Of a stretch of DNA of 53,151 bases, positions 8,911 through 18,101 are shown one piece after another. This stretch comes from Hymenobacter plasmatis (lineage in GTDB: Bacteria > Bacteroidota > Bacteroidia > Cytophagales > Hymenobacteraceae): the NCBI RefSeq assembly GCF_020711255.1, contig NZ_JAJFAW010000031.1:1-53151 (forward strand), in the 5' to 3' direction. The notes beneath the pieces are model-generated. The model ran no database searches, had not been told where the DNA came from, and saw nothing but the letters and a program-made list of their open reading frames with translations. Position numbers and translations under genes: made by a program. How positions within the stretch are numbered: the first letter of the stretch is position 1; each line of letters begins with the position of its first letter.

Positions 8911-11706
8911 ATGGAAAAGAAATCCAGGGTCGAATTGAAGGAGAGGCGCCGTGCCTCCAGAATAAAAGTGCGGGTGCTGCTCAACCGGGTGACGTACCTG
9001 GAAGAGCGCCTGCGCCAGGAAAGGCGCATGAGCCAGGAACTGCGCGAACAGCTGGCCCTGCGCAAGGTCTTTATCAATCAGATGGCGCAAGCCCTGCCCG
9101 CGGCGCTGTACCTCTACAGCCTGGCCGAGCAGACGGAAGTATTCTTCAACGACCGGCTGTACCAGATGCTGCAGTACCCGCCGGAGGAAATAGGCGGGTT
9201 GAAGCCGCGTCTGCTGGACGCCCTGCTGCACCCCGACGACAAGCCGCGGCTGCTCCTGCACCACGAGCAGCTGCGCAATGCTCCCGTGGGCCCGCCCGGG
9301 CAGATTGAGCTGCGCCTCCGGGCCCGGAACGGGCAGTGGACCTGGGTGCGGGTGCAGGACACGGTGTTTGCGCGCGATGCCAACGGCCGCGTCGAGCAGC
9401 TGCTGGGCACCATTCAGGACATTCACGCAGAGAAGGCGTTTACCGAGCAGCTCCTCGCGCAGAAGGACTTTTTCGAAATCATTCTCAACAACATTCCCGC
9501 GGGTATTTCGGTGTTCGACGCAACCCAAACCTGCCGGTTTGTGAACCAGCGGGAAGTGCCCAGCGCCGCCCTGCAGCAACAGCTGGTGGGGCAGGACTTG
9601 GCCGCGTATTGCCAGGCCCAGCCATGGGAAGAAGCCGCCATTGCCCGCCATCACGCGCAATTCCATCGCGCGCTGGAAACCCGGCAGGAGGTGGCCTGGG
9701 AAGAAAGCCCCACGCCTAACGTGCCCACCCACCGCCTGCGCAAGTGCTATCCTGTGCTGGGCGCCACCGGGGAGGTGGCCTACCTCATCGGCTACGGGGT
9801 CGACATCACCCAGCGCAAGCAAATTGAGCAGCAGCTGGCCAACGAGCAGGCCCTGGTGCGGCAAGTCATCGCCGCCAACCCCAACCCCATGTGCGTGCAG
9901 GATGAATCGGGCACCTACATTCTGGCCAACGAGGCCTACGCCCAGCTCCACAACCTGAGCATGACCGAGCTACTGGGCCATACGGCGCTGGCCACCGATT
10001 CGCTGGCCCAAGACCTGGCCTTGCTGGAAAGCGGCACCAGCGTCAGCTTTGAGGCGCTGCACACCCACCACCTGGACGGGCAGGAGGCGTGGTACCACAC
10101 CACGAAAAAGCCCTTTATCCGGCCCGACGGCACCCGGTACCTGCTCACCATTGCCACCGACATCACCGATTTGAAGCGTGCCCGCGTCACGGCCGAGGAA
10201 TCGATGCGGGCCAAGGAGATATTTCTGGCCAACATGAGTCACGAAATTCGCACGCCCATGAACGGCATCGTCGGGCTTTCGCGGCTGCTGAAAAAGCAGG
10301 TGACCGCCCCCGAGCAACGCGAATACCTCGACCTTGTCCTCTCGAACGCGGAAAGCCTGCTGGTCGTCATCAACGACATCCTCGACTTCGCCAAAATCGA
10401 GTCGGGCAAGGTGGACCTGGAAAGCATTCCCTTCGATGTGGGCGCGGCGGTGCACGCCGCCACCAAGTCGCTCGGTTTCCAGGCCGAGGCGAAGGGCCTG
10501 AGCCTGCAAGCAGAAGTGGAAGACGAGCCCCTGCCAACGGTGGAAGGCGACCCCGGACGCCTTAACCAGGTGCTGGTGAACCTGATTAACAACGCCATCA
10601 AGTTCACCAGCACCGGCGAAGTGCTGGTGACCGCGGGGGTAGCCCACCAGGAAGAGGGCCGGGTGCACCTGCGGTTTTGTGTGGAAGACACCGGCATTGG
10701 CATCAGCCCCGATAAGTTCGACCAGGTGTTCAAGAGCTTCGGGCAGGCCAATACCAGCACCAACCGGCTGTATGGGGGCACGGGGCTGGGGCTGGCCATC
10801 TGCAAAAGCCTGGTTGAGCTGCAAGGTGGCCGCATCTGGCTCGACAGCCAGCCGGGGGCGGGCAGCCGGTTTTACGTTCAGCTGCCCTACCGCGTGAGCG
10901 AGCAGCCGCCGCTGGAGCAGCACCCGCCGCAGCCCCTGGCAGCGGGCTTGCTCCAGGGCCTGCGGGTGCTGCTGGTGGAAGACAACTCGGTGAACACCTT
11001 CCTGGCGCGGGCGCTGCTGCGGCTGTGGGAGGTAGAGGCCGACGTGGCCAGCGACGGCGAGCAGGCCGTGGCCATGGCCCACGGCAGGGCGTATGATTTG
11101 ATTCTAATGGACATCCAGATGCCGCGCATGAACGGCCTCGACGCCACCCGGCACCTGCGGCACGTGCCCAACCCCAACCAGCACACCCCCATCATTGCCC
11201 TCACGGCCAACGCCATAAAATGTGACCTGGACTCGTATGCCCAGGCCGGATTTACCGATTGCCTGGTGAAGCCGTACCACGAAAACAGCCTGTACCTCAT
11301 CATTGCCCGCAACACGGGCCGGGCCTCGCGGGCGCCGGCCTCGCTCGCGCCCGTAGCGGCGCCGGCTACGCCCCTCTTTGGCTTCGAGGGACTGGGCCGG
11401 CTGGCGCAGGACGCCGCCTTTGTGCGCAAGATGCAGCAGCTTTTCGTCGATACCGTGCCGGGCCAGGTGGCCCAGCTCGGCGCGGCCGTGGCCTGCCAGG
11501 ATTGGGCGGCGGCGCAGCTGCTGGTGCACACCCTAAAATCGACATATGGCAACTTGCAGATAAGTGAAGCGCAACGGTATATGAAAAAATTCGAAGAAGT
11601 TTTACAAAAAAATCCGGAGCCCGCCGTGCTGGCAAACCTCCTCCGTACAACCAGTAGAATAACAAATCAGATTACTGATGTATTCACAATTCAACTTAGC
11701 CAATAG
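8911..11706 (+). CDS. PAS-domain hybrid histidine kinase with receiver and HPt domains
   Basis: This 931-residue cytoplasmic sensor kinase has no membrane segment. Order of domains: N-terminal basic coiled coil (about 1-50), about three PAS/PAC domains (55-435; WTWVRVQDTVFA, YLIGYGVDITQRKQ, YLLTIATDITDLKRA), HisKA with phospho-acceptor H444 in NMSHEIRTPMNG, HATPase (N box NLINNAIKFT, G1 DTGIGI, G2 GGTGLGLAI), receiver with D734 in LILMDIQMPRMNG, and a C-terminal HPt domain with H873 in LLVHTLKSTYG. All phosphorelay residues needed for His-Asp-His transfer are present. The ATG at 8911 is chosen because translation from further upstream adds only an unrelated tail. The next plus-strand gene is a receiver-only regulator, a likely final phospho-acceptor (inference). 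Confidence 0.93.
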   Translation: MEKKSRVELKERRRASRIKVRVLLNRVTYLEERLRQERRMSQELREQLALRKVFINQMAQALPAALYLYSLAEQTEVFFNDRLYQMLQYPPEEIGGLKPRLLDALLHPDDKPRLLLHHEQLRNAPVGPPGQIELRLRARNGQWTWVRVQDTVFARDANGRVEQLLGTIQDIHAEKAFTEQLLAQKDFFEIILNNIPAGISVFDATQTCRFVNQREVPSAALQQQLVGQDLAAYCQAQPWEEAAIARHHAQFHRALETRQEVAWEESPTPNVPTHRLRKCYPVLGATGEVAYLIGYGVDITQRKQIEQQLANEQALVRQVIAANPNPMCVQDESGTYILANEAYAQLHNLSMTELLGHTALATDSLAQDLALLESGTSVSFEALHTHHLDGQEAWYHTTKKPFIRPDGTRYLLTIATDITDLKRARVTAEESMRAKEIFLANMSHEIRTPMNGIVGLSRLLKKQVTAPEQREYLDLVLSNAESLLVVINDILDFAKIESGKVDLESIPFDVGAAVHAATKSLGFQAEAKGLSLQAEVEDEPLPTVEGDPGRLNQVLVNLINNAIKFTSTGEVLVTAGVAHQEEGRVHLRFCVEDTGIGISPDKFDQVFKSFGQANTSTNRLYGGTGLGLAICKSLVELQGGRIWLDSQPGAGSRFYVQLPYRVSEQPPLEQHPPQPLAAGLLQGLRVLLVEDNSVNTFLARALLRLWEVEADVASDGEQAVAMAHGRAYDLILMDIQMPRMNGLDATRHLRHVPNPNQHTPIIALTANAIKCDLDSYAQAGFTDCLVKPYHENSLYLIIARNTGRASRAPASLAPVAAPATPLFGFEGLGRLAQDAAFVRKMQQLFVDTVPGQVAQLGAAVACQDWAAAQLLVHTLKSTYGNLQISEAQRYMKKFEEVLQKNPEPAVLANLLRTTSRITNQITDVFTIQLSQ

Positions 11707-12310
11707 CCGGAGCCACTTCATTTATTACCATTTGAATACAAGGCTGTTAAGCAAAGTAATTTTTCACAAACCCGCTATTTATCAATTCGCAATCCGCTCT
11801 CAGAATCTTGATAAATCAAGCTCATCCAATGGTGAATGCCTCGTGCGTGCCCATGCTCCTGCTTACCGTATTTTTTTGCTCGTCCACCATATCCATGTAC
11901 GGAAATTAGACCGTATAATTGTGTAGAGCTGCACAAGTAAGCCCCCGGTCCCAGCCACCATCCTCTGGCGACGCCGTCCCATCCTTCCAAACCCACCCAC
12001 TATTTTCTGAGGCTTTCAAGCCTCCGGCTTCGGCATGCCCATGCCTCAACAGTATTGGCATTTATTCAATATTATTATTTCACTATTTATTACTTATTGC
12101 AATCATTTATAGGAAATCATAAAGAAATCTGACTACACCAACGCGCTTTGATTCCCTGCCCACACCGCTTCGCGGGGGCAAGCGGGAATTCCGAAGCCCC
12201 TCCCGTTCTCCCGCTTGGCTCCTCCGATAGCGACTTCATCGTGAAGGGAGGCCATTCGCCCGGGTATCGGATAGCGCGTCCTCCACCCTGCCCACGAAAC
12301 AAACTTGGTT
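11707..12310. other. AT-richer intergenic region before response regulator
   Basis: About 600 bases with no supported gene and visibly lower GC than the neighbours, especially 11707-12130. A dyad TACGG-8 nt-CCGTA occurs at about 11897-11914. The second half (12130-12310) returns to high GC. It probably contains the promoter and leader for the response regulator and exopolysaccharide genes, but no consensus TAxxTTTG promoter was identified. Confidence 0.4.
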
Positions 12311-12694
12311 ATGAATATGAAGAAGAAACTACTGGTTATCGACGATGAACCTGCTATTCAATTAATTCTGGAGCACTTTTTCTCCACAGAATACGAAGTT
12401 GTGCTCACGGCCAATGGCCGGGAAGCCCTGGCGTGGCTGCAGAACAGTACCCGGGTCGACGTGATTGTGGCGGACTACGAAATGCCGCTCATGAACGGCC
12501 TGGATTTCGTGCGTGAGCTGCGCGCATCGCCGGTGCATGAGAACACGCCGCTGCTCATGCTGTCCGGTACCGACGAGACTAGCAAGAAGATTTTGTGCCT
12601 CAAGCAAGGCGCCGATGACTACTTGGTAAAGCCATTCAACCCCGAAGAGCTGGAAATCAGAATCAAAAAGATACTGAGCAGGGTCAGCGCCTAA
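12311..12694 (+). CDS. Receiver-only response regulator
   Basis: This 127-residue protein is a single CheY-like receiver domain. It has the acidic pocket DDE near the start (LLVIDDEPAI), phospho-acceptor D55 in VIVADYEMP, a conserved Ser/Thr in LMLSGTDE and the lysine of DDYLVKPF. There is no output domain, so it must act through protein contacts or phosphotransfer. Two close ATG codons (12311 and 12317) are possible starts. It lies between the hybrid kinase and the sugar transferase that opens the exopolysaccharide cluster, which suggests a link between that signalling and polymer synthesis. Confidence 0.92.
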   Translation: MNMKKKLLVIDDEPAIQLILEHFFSTEYEVVLTANGREALAWLQNSTRVDVIVADYEMPLMNGLDFVRELRASPVHENTPLLMLSGTDETSKKILCLKQGADDYLVKPFNPEELEIRIKKILSRVSA

Positions 12695-12754
12695 TCGGCT
12701 GACTGCTTGGGGCTCCGGCCCGGTCTGATTTCTCATTTCCTAAGCATCAGTTGT

Positions 12755-13624
12755 ATGGAAGCCATTTTAAAAAATAGCTATGCTGCTAAATCACCTGCGC
12801 CCTTGCTACCCCAGTGGCGCCCCTTGCTTCGCTACCGAAATGGGGCAGGCGCGACGGCCGGCAGGGCCCGGCGCGCGGCCCGCTCCATCCCGGTGGGCAA
12901 GCGGCTGTTTGACCTGGCGTTGGCGCTAGGGTGCCTGCTGTGCCTGCTGCCCGTGTTTGCGGTGGTGGCGCTGCTCATCAAGCTGGAGTCGCGCGGGCCC
13001 GTGTTCTATTATTCCTACCGCGTGGGGACGGGCTACCGGGTGTTCCGGTTCTGGAAATTCCGCTCGATGCGCCAGGATGCCGACCAGCTCCTGCCCGACA
13101 TGAAGGGCCAAAACCAGTACCAGGCCACCGGCCCGGCTCCCGCCGAACCCAACACCTGTGCCTGTGGCGGAGGTGGGTGCCAGGCGCCGCTCATCGACAA
13201 AAGCGGCCAGGTGGTGTGTGAGAAGCATTACCGCGCGCTGCAGAAAACCAACGGCGCGCCGGCGTTCATCAAAATTGCAAACGACCCGCGCGTGACCCGG
13301 GTGGGTGCGTTCATGCGCAACACCAGCATCGACGAATTGCCCCAGCTGTTCAACGTGCTGTGGGGCGACATGTCGATAGTGGGCAACCGGCCGCTGCCCC
13401 TCTACGAAGCCGAGAAGCTGACCACCGACCAGTTTGCCGCCCGGTTTCTGGCCCCGGCGGGCATCACGGGGCTGTGGCAGGTGAGCAAGCGCGGCCGGGC
13501 CGGCATGTCGGAAGACGAGCGCAAAGCGCTGGATTTGGAATACGCCCGCAGCCATTCCCTGAAAGGCGATTTGCTTATCCTGCTCAAAACCATCCCGGCG
13601 CTCATTCAACAGGAAAACGTATGA
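12755..13624 (+). CDS. Exopolysaccharide priming sugar transferase with a Cys-rich insertion
   Basis: This 289-residue member of the bacterial sugar transferase family (WbaP/WcaJ-like) would transfer the first sugar phosphate to undecaprenyl phosphate at the inner membrane. It has the single hydrophobic segment (KRLFDLALALGCLLCLLPVF...), the RVFRFWKFRSM motif, and the C-terminal NDPRVTRVGAFMRNTSIDELPQ and SIVGNRP motifs. Between the two halves is an unusual insertion with C135, C137, C142, C155 and H158 that looks like a small metal-binding knuckle. The ATG at 12755 fits better than the upstream open frame. Its stop overlaps the start of the next gene (ATGATGA), so the two are translationally linked. 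Confidence 0.9.
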   Translation: MEAILKNSYAAKSPAPLLPQWRPLLRYRNGAGATAGRARRAARSIPVGKRLFDLALALGCLLCLLPVFAVVALLIKLESRGPVFYYSYRVGTGYRVFRFWKFRSMRQDADQLLPDMKGQNQYQATGPAPAEPNTCACGGGGCQAPLIDKSGQVVCEKHYRALQKTNGAPAFIKIANDPRVTRVGAFMRNTSIDELPQLFNVLWGDMSIVGNRPLPLYEAEKLTTDQFAARFLAPAGITGLWQVSKRGRAGMSEDERKALDLEYARSHSLKGDLLILLKTIPALIQQENV

Positions 13625-14376
13625 TGAGAAAGACATTGGCAATTCTGCTGGGGCTGGCGATGACCCCGGGCTGGGGCCAGGCGCTCCCGGCCAAAACGGA
13701 CCCCGAGGCGACGATTTTCTTCAGCGAGCCGGCGAAGGTGCTGCCGCGCTTATACGAGGCCGCCATTAAGCACTCGGCCGAAGTGGCGCGCCTGGAAGCC
13801 GGCCGCGGCGTGGCCACCGAAGACCTCAAGCTGAGCCGCAAACGCCTCCTGAACATGGTATCGGTGATGTCGAGCTACAACTACGGCTCGCTGCCCTACT
13901 TCGCCACGGCCGATGCCACGTCGCGGCCCGTGTACATGATGAACCCGTTCTCCCAGGGGGCGCGGGCCGTGTATTCGGCCGGGGTGAACCTGGCCGTGCC
14001 GCTGGACCTGGTGGCGGGCCGGCGCAGCACCCAGCACCGCCAGGAGCTGCTGGTAACCAAGGCCGAGGCCGAGCGCAACGAGGCCGAAATGAAAATCCGG
14101 GCGGAGGTGATTGCGCAGTACCAGGCGCTGGTGCTGGCCCGAATCGGCATGCAGCACTACCAGGACGCCCTGCAGTCGGCGAGTGTCAACAAGAAAATAG
14201 CCGACAAGAAATTCCGCGAAGGCGAGATTCAGGTCAGTGAGCAAATCACGGCCATTGACTTCTACAACAAGGCAGCGCTGGCCGACGCGGAAGCCAAAAA
14301 CAGCTATCAGACGGCCGTGCTGCTGATGGAAAACATGATTGGCATGCCCATCAACACCCTAACGCTAGGAAAATGA
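13621..14376 (+). CDS. TolC-like outer membrane protein, half-length
   Basis: This 251-residue protein has an N-terminal signal peptide (MMRKTLAILLGLAMTPGWGQ) and a long helical/coiled-coil body with the YEAAIKHSAEVARLEAGRG and AQYQALVLARIGMQHYQDAL helices typical of TolC/OEP proteins. Normal TolC proteins have two such repeats and about 420-490 residues, so this is roughly one repeat. It overlaps the flanking genes by 4 bases on each side (sugar transferase and chain-length determinant), so it belongs to the polymer operon. It could be the outer-membrane or periplasmic part of the exporter in place of Wza. Confidence 0.78.
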   Translation: MMRKTLAILLGLAMTPGWGQALPAKTDPEATIFFSEPAKVLPRLYEAAIKHSAEVARLEAGRGVATEDLKLSRKRLLNMVSVMSSYNYGSLPYFATADATSRPVYMMNPFSQGARAVYSAGVNLAVPLDLVAGRRSTQHRQELLVTKAEAERNEAEMKIRAEVIAQYQALVLARIGMQHYQDALQSASVNKKIADKKFREGEIQVSEQITAIDFYNKAALADAEAKNSYQTAVLLMENMIGMPINTLTLGK

Positions 14377-16601
14377 CAGCCAAAGAGTTTCTTCGACTTA
14401 TGCGGCGGCACTGGCTGCTGCTGCTGCTCGTGCCGGTGACCACGGCGGGGTCTATTTATTTCTTTTCGCGGTTTCAGGACCGGAAATACAAGTCCGACAC
14501 GGTGATTTACACCGGCATTGCCTCGGGCTACAAGATTGAGGGCGGCAACAACGACGCGGGCGGCAACTGGAATGCCACCAGTACGGCCTTCGACAACCTG
14601 CTCACGCTGGTGAACTCGCGCGACACGCGCCAGGAGGTGAGCCTGCGGCTGCTGGCCTGGCGCCTGATGCAGGACCCGATGCGTCTGACGCGCCCTGCCC
14701 AGGGGGTGTCCAACGTGACGGCAGCCTTTCTCGAGGAGCTGCTGGGCGGGCCCACCGCCGAGACCGACAAGCTGCTGCCTCCGCGCGTGCGGTCCCGCCT
14801 CACTGGCAACACCCTGGCCGAAACCATGGCCCGCCTACGGGCGGCCTACCAGGAAGGACCCCGCAACCCGGTGAACAAACTGGTGAACTCCAAAGCGCCG
14901 CTGTATTCCGAAACCGCGCTGGAAGGCATCACGGCCTCGCGGGTGAAGGACAGCGACCTGGTGCAGGTGGAGTACACCACCACCGACCCGGTGGTGTGCC
15001 AGAAGACCCTGGAGATTCTGACCCAAGTGTTTATCCGCAAGCACAAGGAACTGTTCACGGGGCAGAACGAAACGGTGATTGGCTACTTCGACCAGGCTGC
15101 CCAGAAGGCCTACCAGCGCCTGCAGGCGGCCGAGCAGCGGTTGCTGGAGTTCCACCAGAAGCACAACCTGGTGGACTACGACAAGCAAATCCTGGCATCG
15201 ACCGATGAAAAGCAGCTTTCGGCCGACAAGTACAACCAGCTCGAGATGCAGTATGCCGGCGCCTTCTCCCAGCTGAAATCGGTGGAAACGACCCTGAGCA
15301 AGCGCGGCGTTTCCAGCTTAAAAAGCCAGGAGATTATCCGGCTGCGCAACCAGCTCTCGGGCCTGAGCAGCCAGATTGCCGAGCTGGAACTGGTGGGCAG
15401 CACGGTGCCAGGGGCCCCGGCCCGCCTGGCGAGCCTCAAGCAGCAAGCCGAGCAGCTGACCAACAAAATAGGCGACGCGGTGAACAGTGAATACGCCAGC
15501 TCGCACTCGGTGCAGGGCGTGAACGTGAAGGACCTGCTGGGCGACTACACCAAAAACGCCCTGCTGGTGGAAGACCTGAAAAGCCAGCTCAACCTGATGC
15601 GCCAGCAAAAGCAGACGGTAGCGGGGCAGTACAACGCACTGGTGCCGCTGGGCGCCGAAATCCGAAAAATCCGGCGGGAGGTGGAAGTAGCCGAGAAGGA
15701 ATACCTCTCCCAAATGGAAGGGCTGAAACAGAGCAAGCTCTCGCAGCAAAACGGGTTGCTCGCCTCGCAGCTGCGCGTGGTAGACCCGCCCTATCTGCCC
15801 ACCCGGAGCACCGGCTCCAAGCTGCTGCTGTTGCTGATTGGCGGGGTGGTGGGCTCGTTTCTGCTCACCGGGGCCGGTTTGGTCACGGCGGCCATGCTCG
15901 ATACCTCGCTGCAAAACCCGGCCCACGCCGCGGCGGTGACCACCTTTCCGGTGGCCGGCATCATTCCCAAGCCCACACGCCCCTCGGCCGGCCCGCCGCC
16001 CTACGCTAAGCGGGCCGAAGACCACCTGGCCCGGCACCTGCTGCTCAAGTTCCAGCACAAGGCCAGCACCGACAAGCCCTACGTGATTGGGGTGCTGAGC
16101 AGCCAGAGCGCCGAGGGCAAAACCGAAGTGTGCAGCAGCCTGGCCGCCAGCCTGAGCGAAATGGGCATCAACACGCTGAGCTTGTTTCCCAGCGACCACG
16201 TGCTGCAGATTATGCCCCACGACGGCATTCAGTTTTACTCCCCGCTGCAGGGGCTCACGCAGGGCGTGCGGGTAGAAGACATTGCCACCAAGTACGTGCC
16301 CGGCGAGGCAGTTATCATCGTGGAATTTCCGGCGCTACTCGAATCCACGTACCCTGCCTCGCTGCTGCAGGACCTGGACCTGATTCTGGTGGCGGTGCGC
16401 GCCGAACGCTCGTGGCTGCCGGCCGACCGGCAGATATTCCAGAGCATCCGCACGGTCACGAAGGCGCCCATCGAAATTGTGCTCAACGGTGTGCTGCCCG
16501 AATACGTGGCCGAGTTCATCGGGGCCCGCGCCCGGCCCACTGCCGCCCCCGCTTTCCGCCCGGCCTTGCCACCCCACCCCTCCCAGCCCTTGCTGAACTA
16601 A
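14373..16601 (+). CDS. Wzc/GumC-like polysaccharide co-polymerase with degenerate ATPase domain
   Basis: This 742-residue inner-membrane protein controls chain length and export of the polysaccharide in known systems. It has an N-terminal membrane helix (HWLLLLLVPVTTAGSIYFF), a long periplasmic coiled-coil region (about 200-460), a second membrane helix (LLLLLIGGVVGSFLLTGAGL) and a cytoplasmic ATPase-like domain from about residue 560. The P-loop is AEGKT (G582-K583-T584), but the Walker A' Asp-x-Asp is absent and the Walker B position reads VIIVEFP. There is no C-terminal tyrosine cluster. It therefore resembles a tyrosine kinase domain that may have lost kinase activity. It overlaps the previous gene by 4 bases. 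Confidence 0.88.
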   Translation: MTAKEFLRLMRRHWLLLLLVPVTTAGSIYFFSRFQDRKYKSDTVIYTGIASGYKIEGGNNDAGGNWNATSTAFDNLLTLVNSRDTRQEVSLRLLAWRLMQDPMRLTRPAQGVSNVTAAFLEELLGGPTAETDKLLPPRVRSRLTGNTLAETMARLRAAYQEGPRNPVNKLVNSKAPLYSETALEGITASRVKDSDLVQVEYTTTDPVVCQKTLEILTQVFIRKHKELFTGQNETVIGYFDQAAQKAYQRLQAAEQRLLEFHQKHNLVDYDKQILASTDEKQLSADKYNQLEMQYAGAFSQLKSVETTLSKRGVSSLKSQEIIRLRNQLSGLSSQIAELELVGSTVPGAPARLASLKQQAEQLTNKIGDAVNSEYASSHSVQGVNVKDLLGDYTKNALLVEDLKSQLNLMRQQKQTVAGQYNALVPLGAEIRKIRREVEVAEKEYLSQMEGLKQSKLSQQNGLLASQLRVVDPPYLPTRSTGSKLLLLLIGGVVGSFLLTGAGLVTAAMLDTSLQNPAHAAAVTTFPVAGIIPKPTRPSAGPPPYAKRAEDHLARHLLLKFQHKASTDKPYVIGVLSSQSAEGKTEVCSSLAASLSEMGINTLSLFPSDHVLQIMPHDGIQFYSPLQGLTQGVRVEDIATKYVPGEAVIIVEFPALLESTYPASLLQDLDLILVAVRAERSWLPADRQIFQSIRTVTKAPIEIVLNGVLPEYVAEFIGARARPTAAPAFRPALPPHPSQPLLN

Positions 16602-16643
16602 CGGAGCCCTTTCCTGCCTCATTCACCCGTAAGCCATTCGCTG

Positions 16644-18089
16644 GTGCACCCTTTCACGCCCATTTTTTCGCCCCGGTTCCCCGGCCTGTTCGTGCCCATT
16701 GGCGTGGTGCTGGCGGTGGCCGTGGGCTGGCTCACGGCCCGCGAGGGGCTGGTGGTGCCGGGCCTGCTGGTGGCCGTGGCGGTGGCGGTGCCGTTTCTCA
16801 TTGCGCTGTTTCACCGCCCGCGGCTGGGCATCATCGCGCTGGTCTGCTACTGCTTTCTGTTCTTTATTCTGGCCCGGGAGGTGGGCGGGGTGCCCTTCGG
16901 CCTGGCCGTGGACGGCCTGCTGGTGACGACGTGGGTGGCCGTGGCCTTCAATTACCAGCAGTTTGAGTGGCGCATCCTCAAAAACGACCTGTGCCTGCTC
17001 AGCCTGGGCTGGTTTGTGCTAAACCTGCTGGAGCTGCTCAACCCGGCCGGGGCCAGCGTGGTGGGCTGGTTTCAGGAGCTGCGGAGCGCCGCGCTGTACT
17101 GGTTCCTGTGCGTGCCGCTGGCCTTGCTGGTGTTCAATACCCGCCGCGACCTCAACCTGTTCCTGGGGCTGATAATCGGCCTGTCGGTGCTGGGGTCGCT
17201 CAACGGCTTGAAACAGCTGTACCTGGGCCTGTCGGCGGGTGAGCAGGCTTTTCTGGATGAAAACACCAAAACCCACCTGCTCTGGGGCAAGCTGCGCGTG
17301 TTTTCCTTCTACAGCGACGCGGGACAGTTCGGCGCGGCGCAGGCCCATATTGCCCTGGTTGCGCTCATTCTGGCCCTGGGTCCCTTCAAGTACTGGAAGC
17401 GGGCGCTGCTGGCGGCGGCGGCGCTGGTGCTGGTGGTGGGCATGTTCATCTCGGGTACGCGGGGAGCGCTTTTCACGCTGGGCTCGGGCGTGCTGGTGGC
17501 CCTGCTCATCAGCAATAACATCAAGGTGTTTGTGCTGGGCTCGGTGATGGCCCTGGCCGGGTTTGGGGTGCTTAAGTACACCACCATTGGCAGCAGCAAC
17601 TACAATATCTACCGCATGCGCACGGCCCTGGACCCCACCGACCCGTCGCTCAACGTGCGGTTTCAGAACCAGCAGCGGCTGGGCGCCTACCTCGCCGACC
17701 GTCCCTTCGGGGGTGGCCTGGGCATCATCGGCAACTCGGGCATCAAATACAACGCGGGCCAGTACCTGGCCAGCATTCCGCCCGACAGCTACTGGGTGAA
17801 AGTGTGGGCCATGTACGGCATTGTGGGCTTCACCATCTGGCTGGGGCTCATGCTCTACATTCTGGGCAAGTGCTGCGGCATCGTGTGGCGGATTCGGGAC
17901 CGCGCCCTGAAGGCCAAGCTCATTGCCCTCACGGCCGGGGCGGCCGGCAGCCTGGCGGCCAGCTACGGCAATGAGGTCATCAACTTCATGCCCTCGGCCC
18001 TGGTCGTGTACATCTCCTGGGCCTTCGTGTTTCGCGGCCCGCAGCTGGATGCTCAGTCCCAGCCGGCCACTCCTCCCACCGCTTCTTAA
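16644..18089 (+). CDS. Wzy/O-antigen ligase-like polysaccharide polymerase
   Basis: This 481-residue protein is very hydrophobic, with about 11-12 predicted membrane segments and a large periplasmic loop between about 310 and 390. It has the family features of O-antigen ligases/polymerases: SGTRGALFTLGSG after a run of helices, and the loop motif RPFGGGLGIIGNSG. In a Wzx/Wzy-type pathway it would join repeat units on the periplasmic face. The start is GTG at 16644, in frame with the first hydrophobic helix; no ATG is available nearby. It lies 42 bases after the co-polymerase and 12 bases before a glycosyltransferase. Confidence 0.87.
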   Translation: MHPFTPIFSPRFPGLFVPIGVVLAVAVGWLTAREGLVVPGLLVAVAVAVPFLIALFHRPRLGIIALVCYCFLFFILAREVGGVPFGLAVDGLLVTTWVAVAFNYQQFEWRILKNDLCLLSLGWFVLNLLELLNPAGASVVGWFQELRSAALYWFLCVPLALLVFNTRRDLNLFLGLIIGLSVLGSLNGLKQLYLGLSAGEQAFLDENTKTHLLWGKLRVFSFYSDAGQFGAAQAHIALVALILALGPFKYWKRALLAAAALVLVVGMFISGTRGALFTLGSGVLVALLISNNIKVFVLGSVMALAGFGVLKYTTIGSSNYNIYRMRTALDPTDPSLNVRFQNQQRLGAYLADRPFGGGLGIIGNSGIKYNAGQYLASIPPDSYWVKVWAMYGIVGFTIWLGLMLYILGKCCGIVWRIRDRALKAKLIALTAGAAGSLAASYGNEVINFMPSALVVYISWAFVFRGPQLDAQSQPATPPTAS

Positions 18090-18101
18090 CCCCCTGCTGC
18101 C

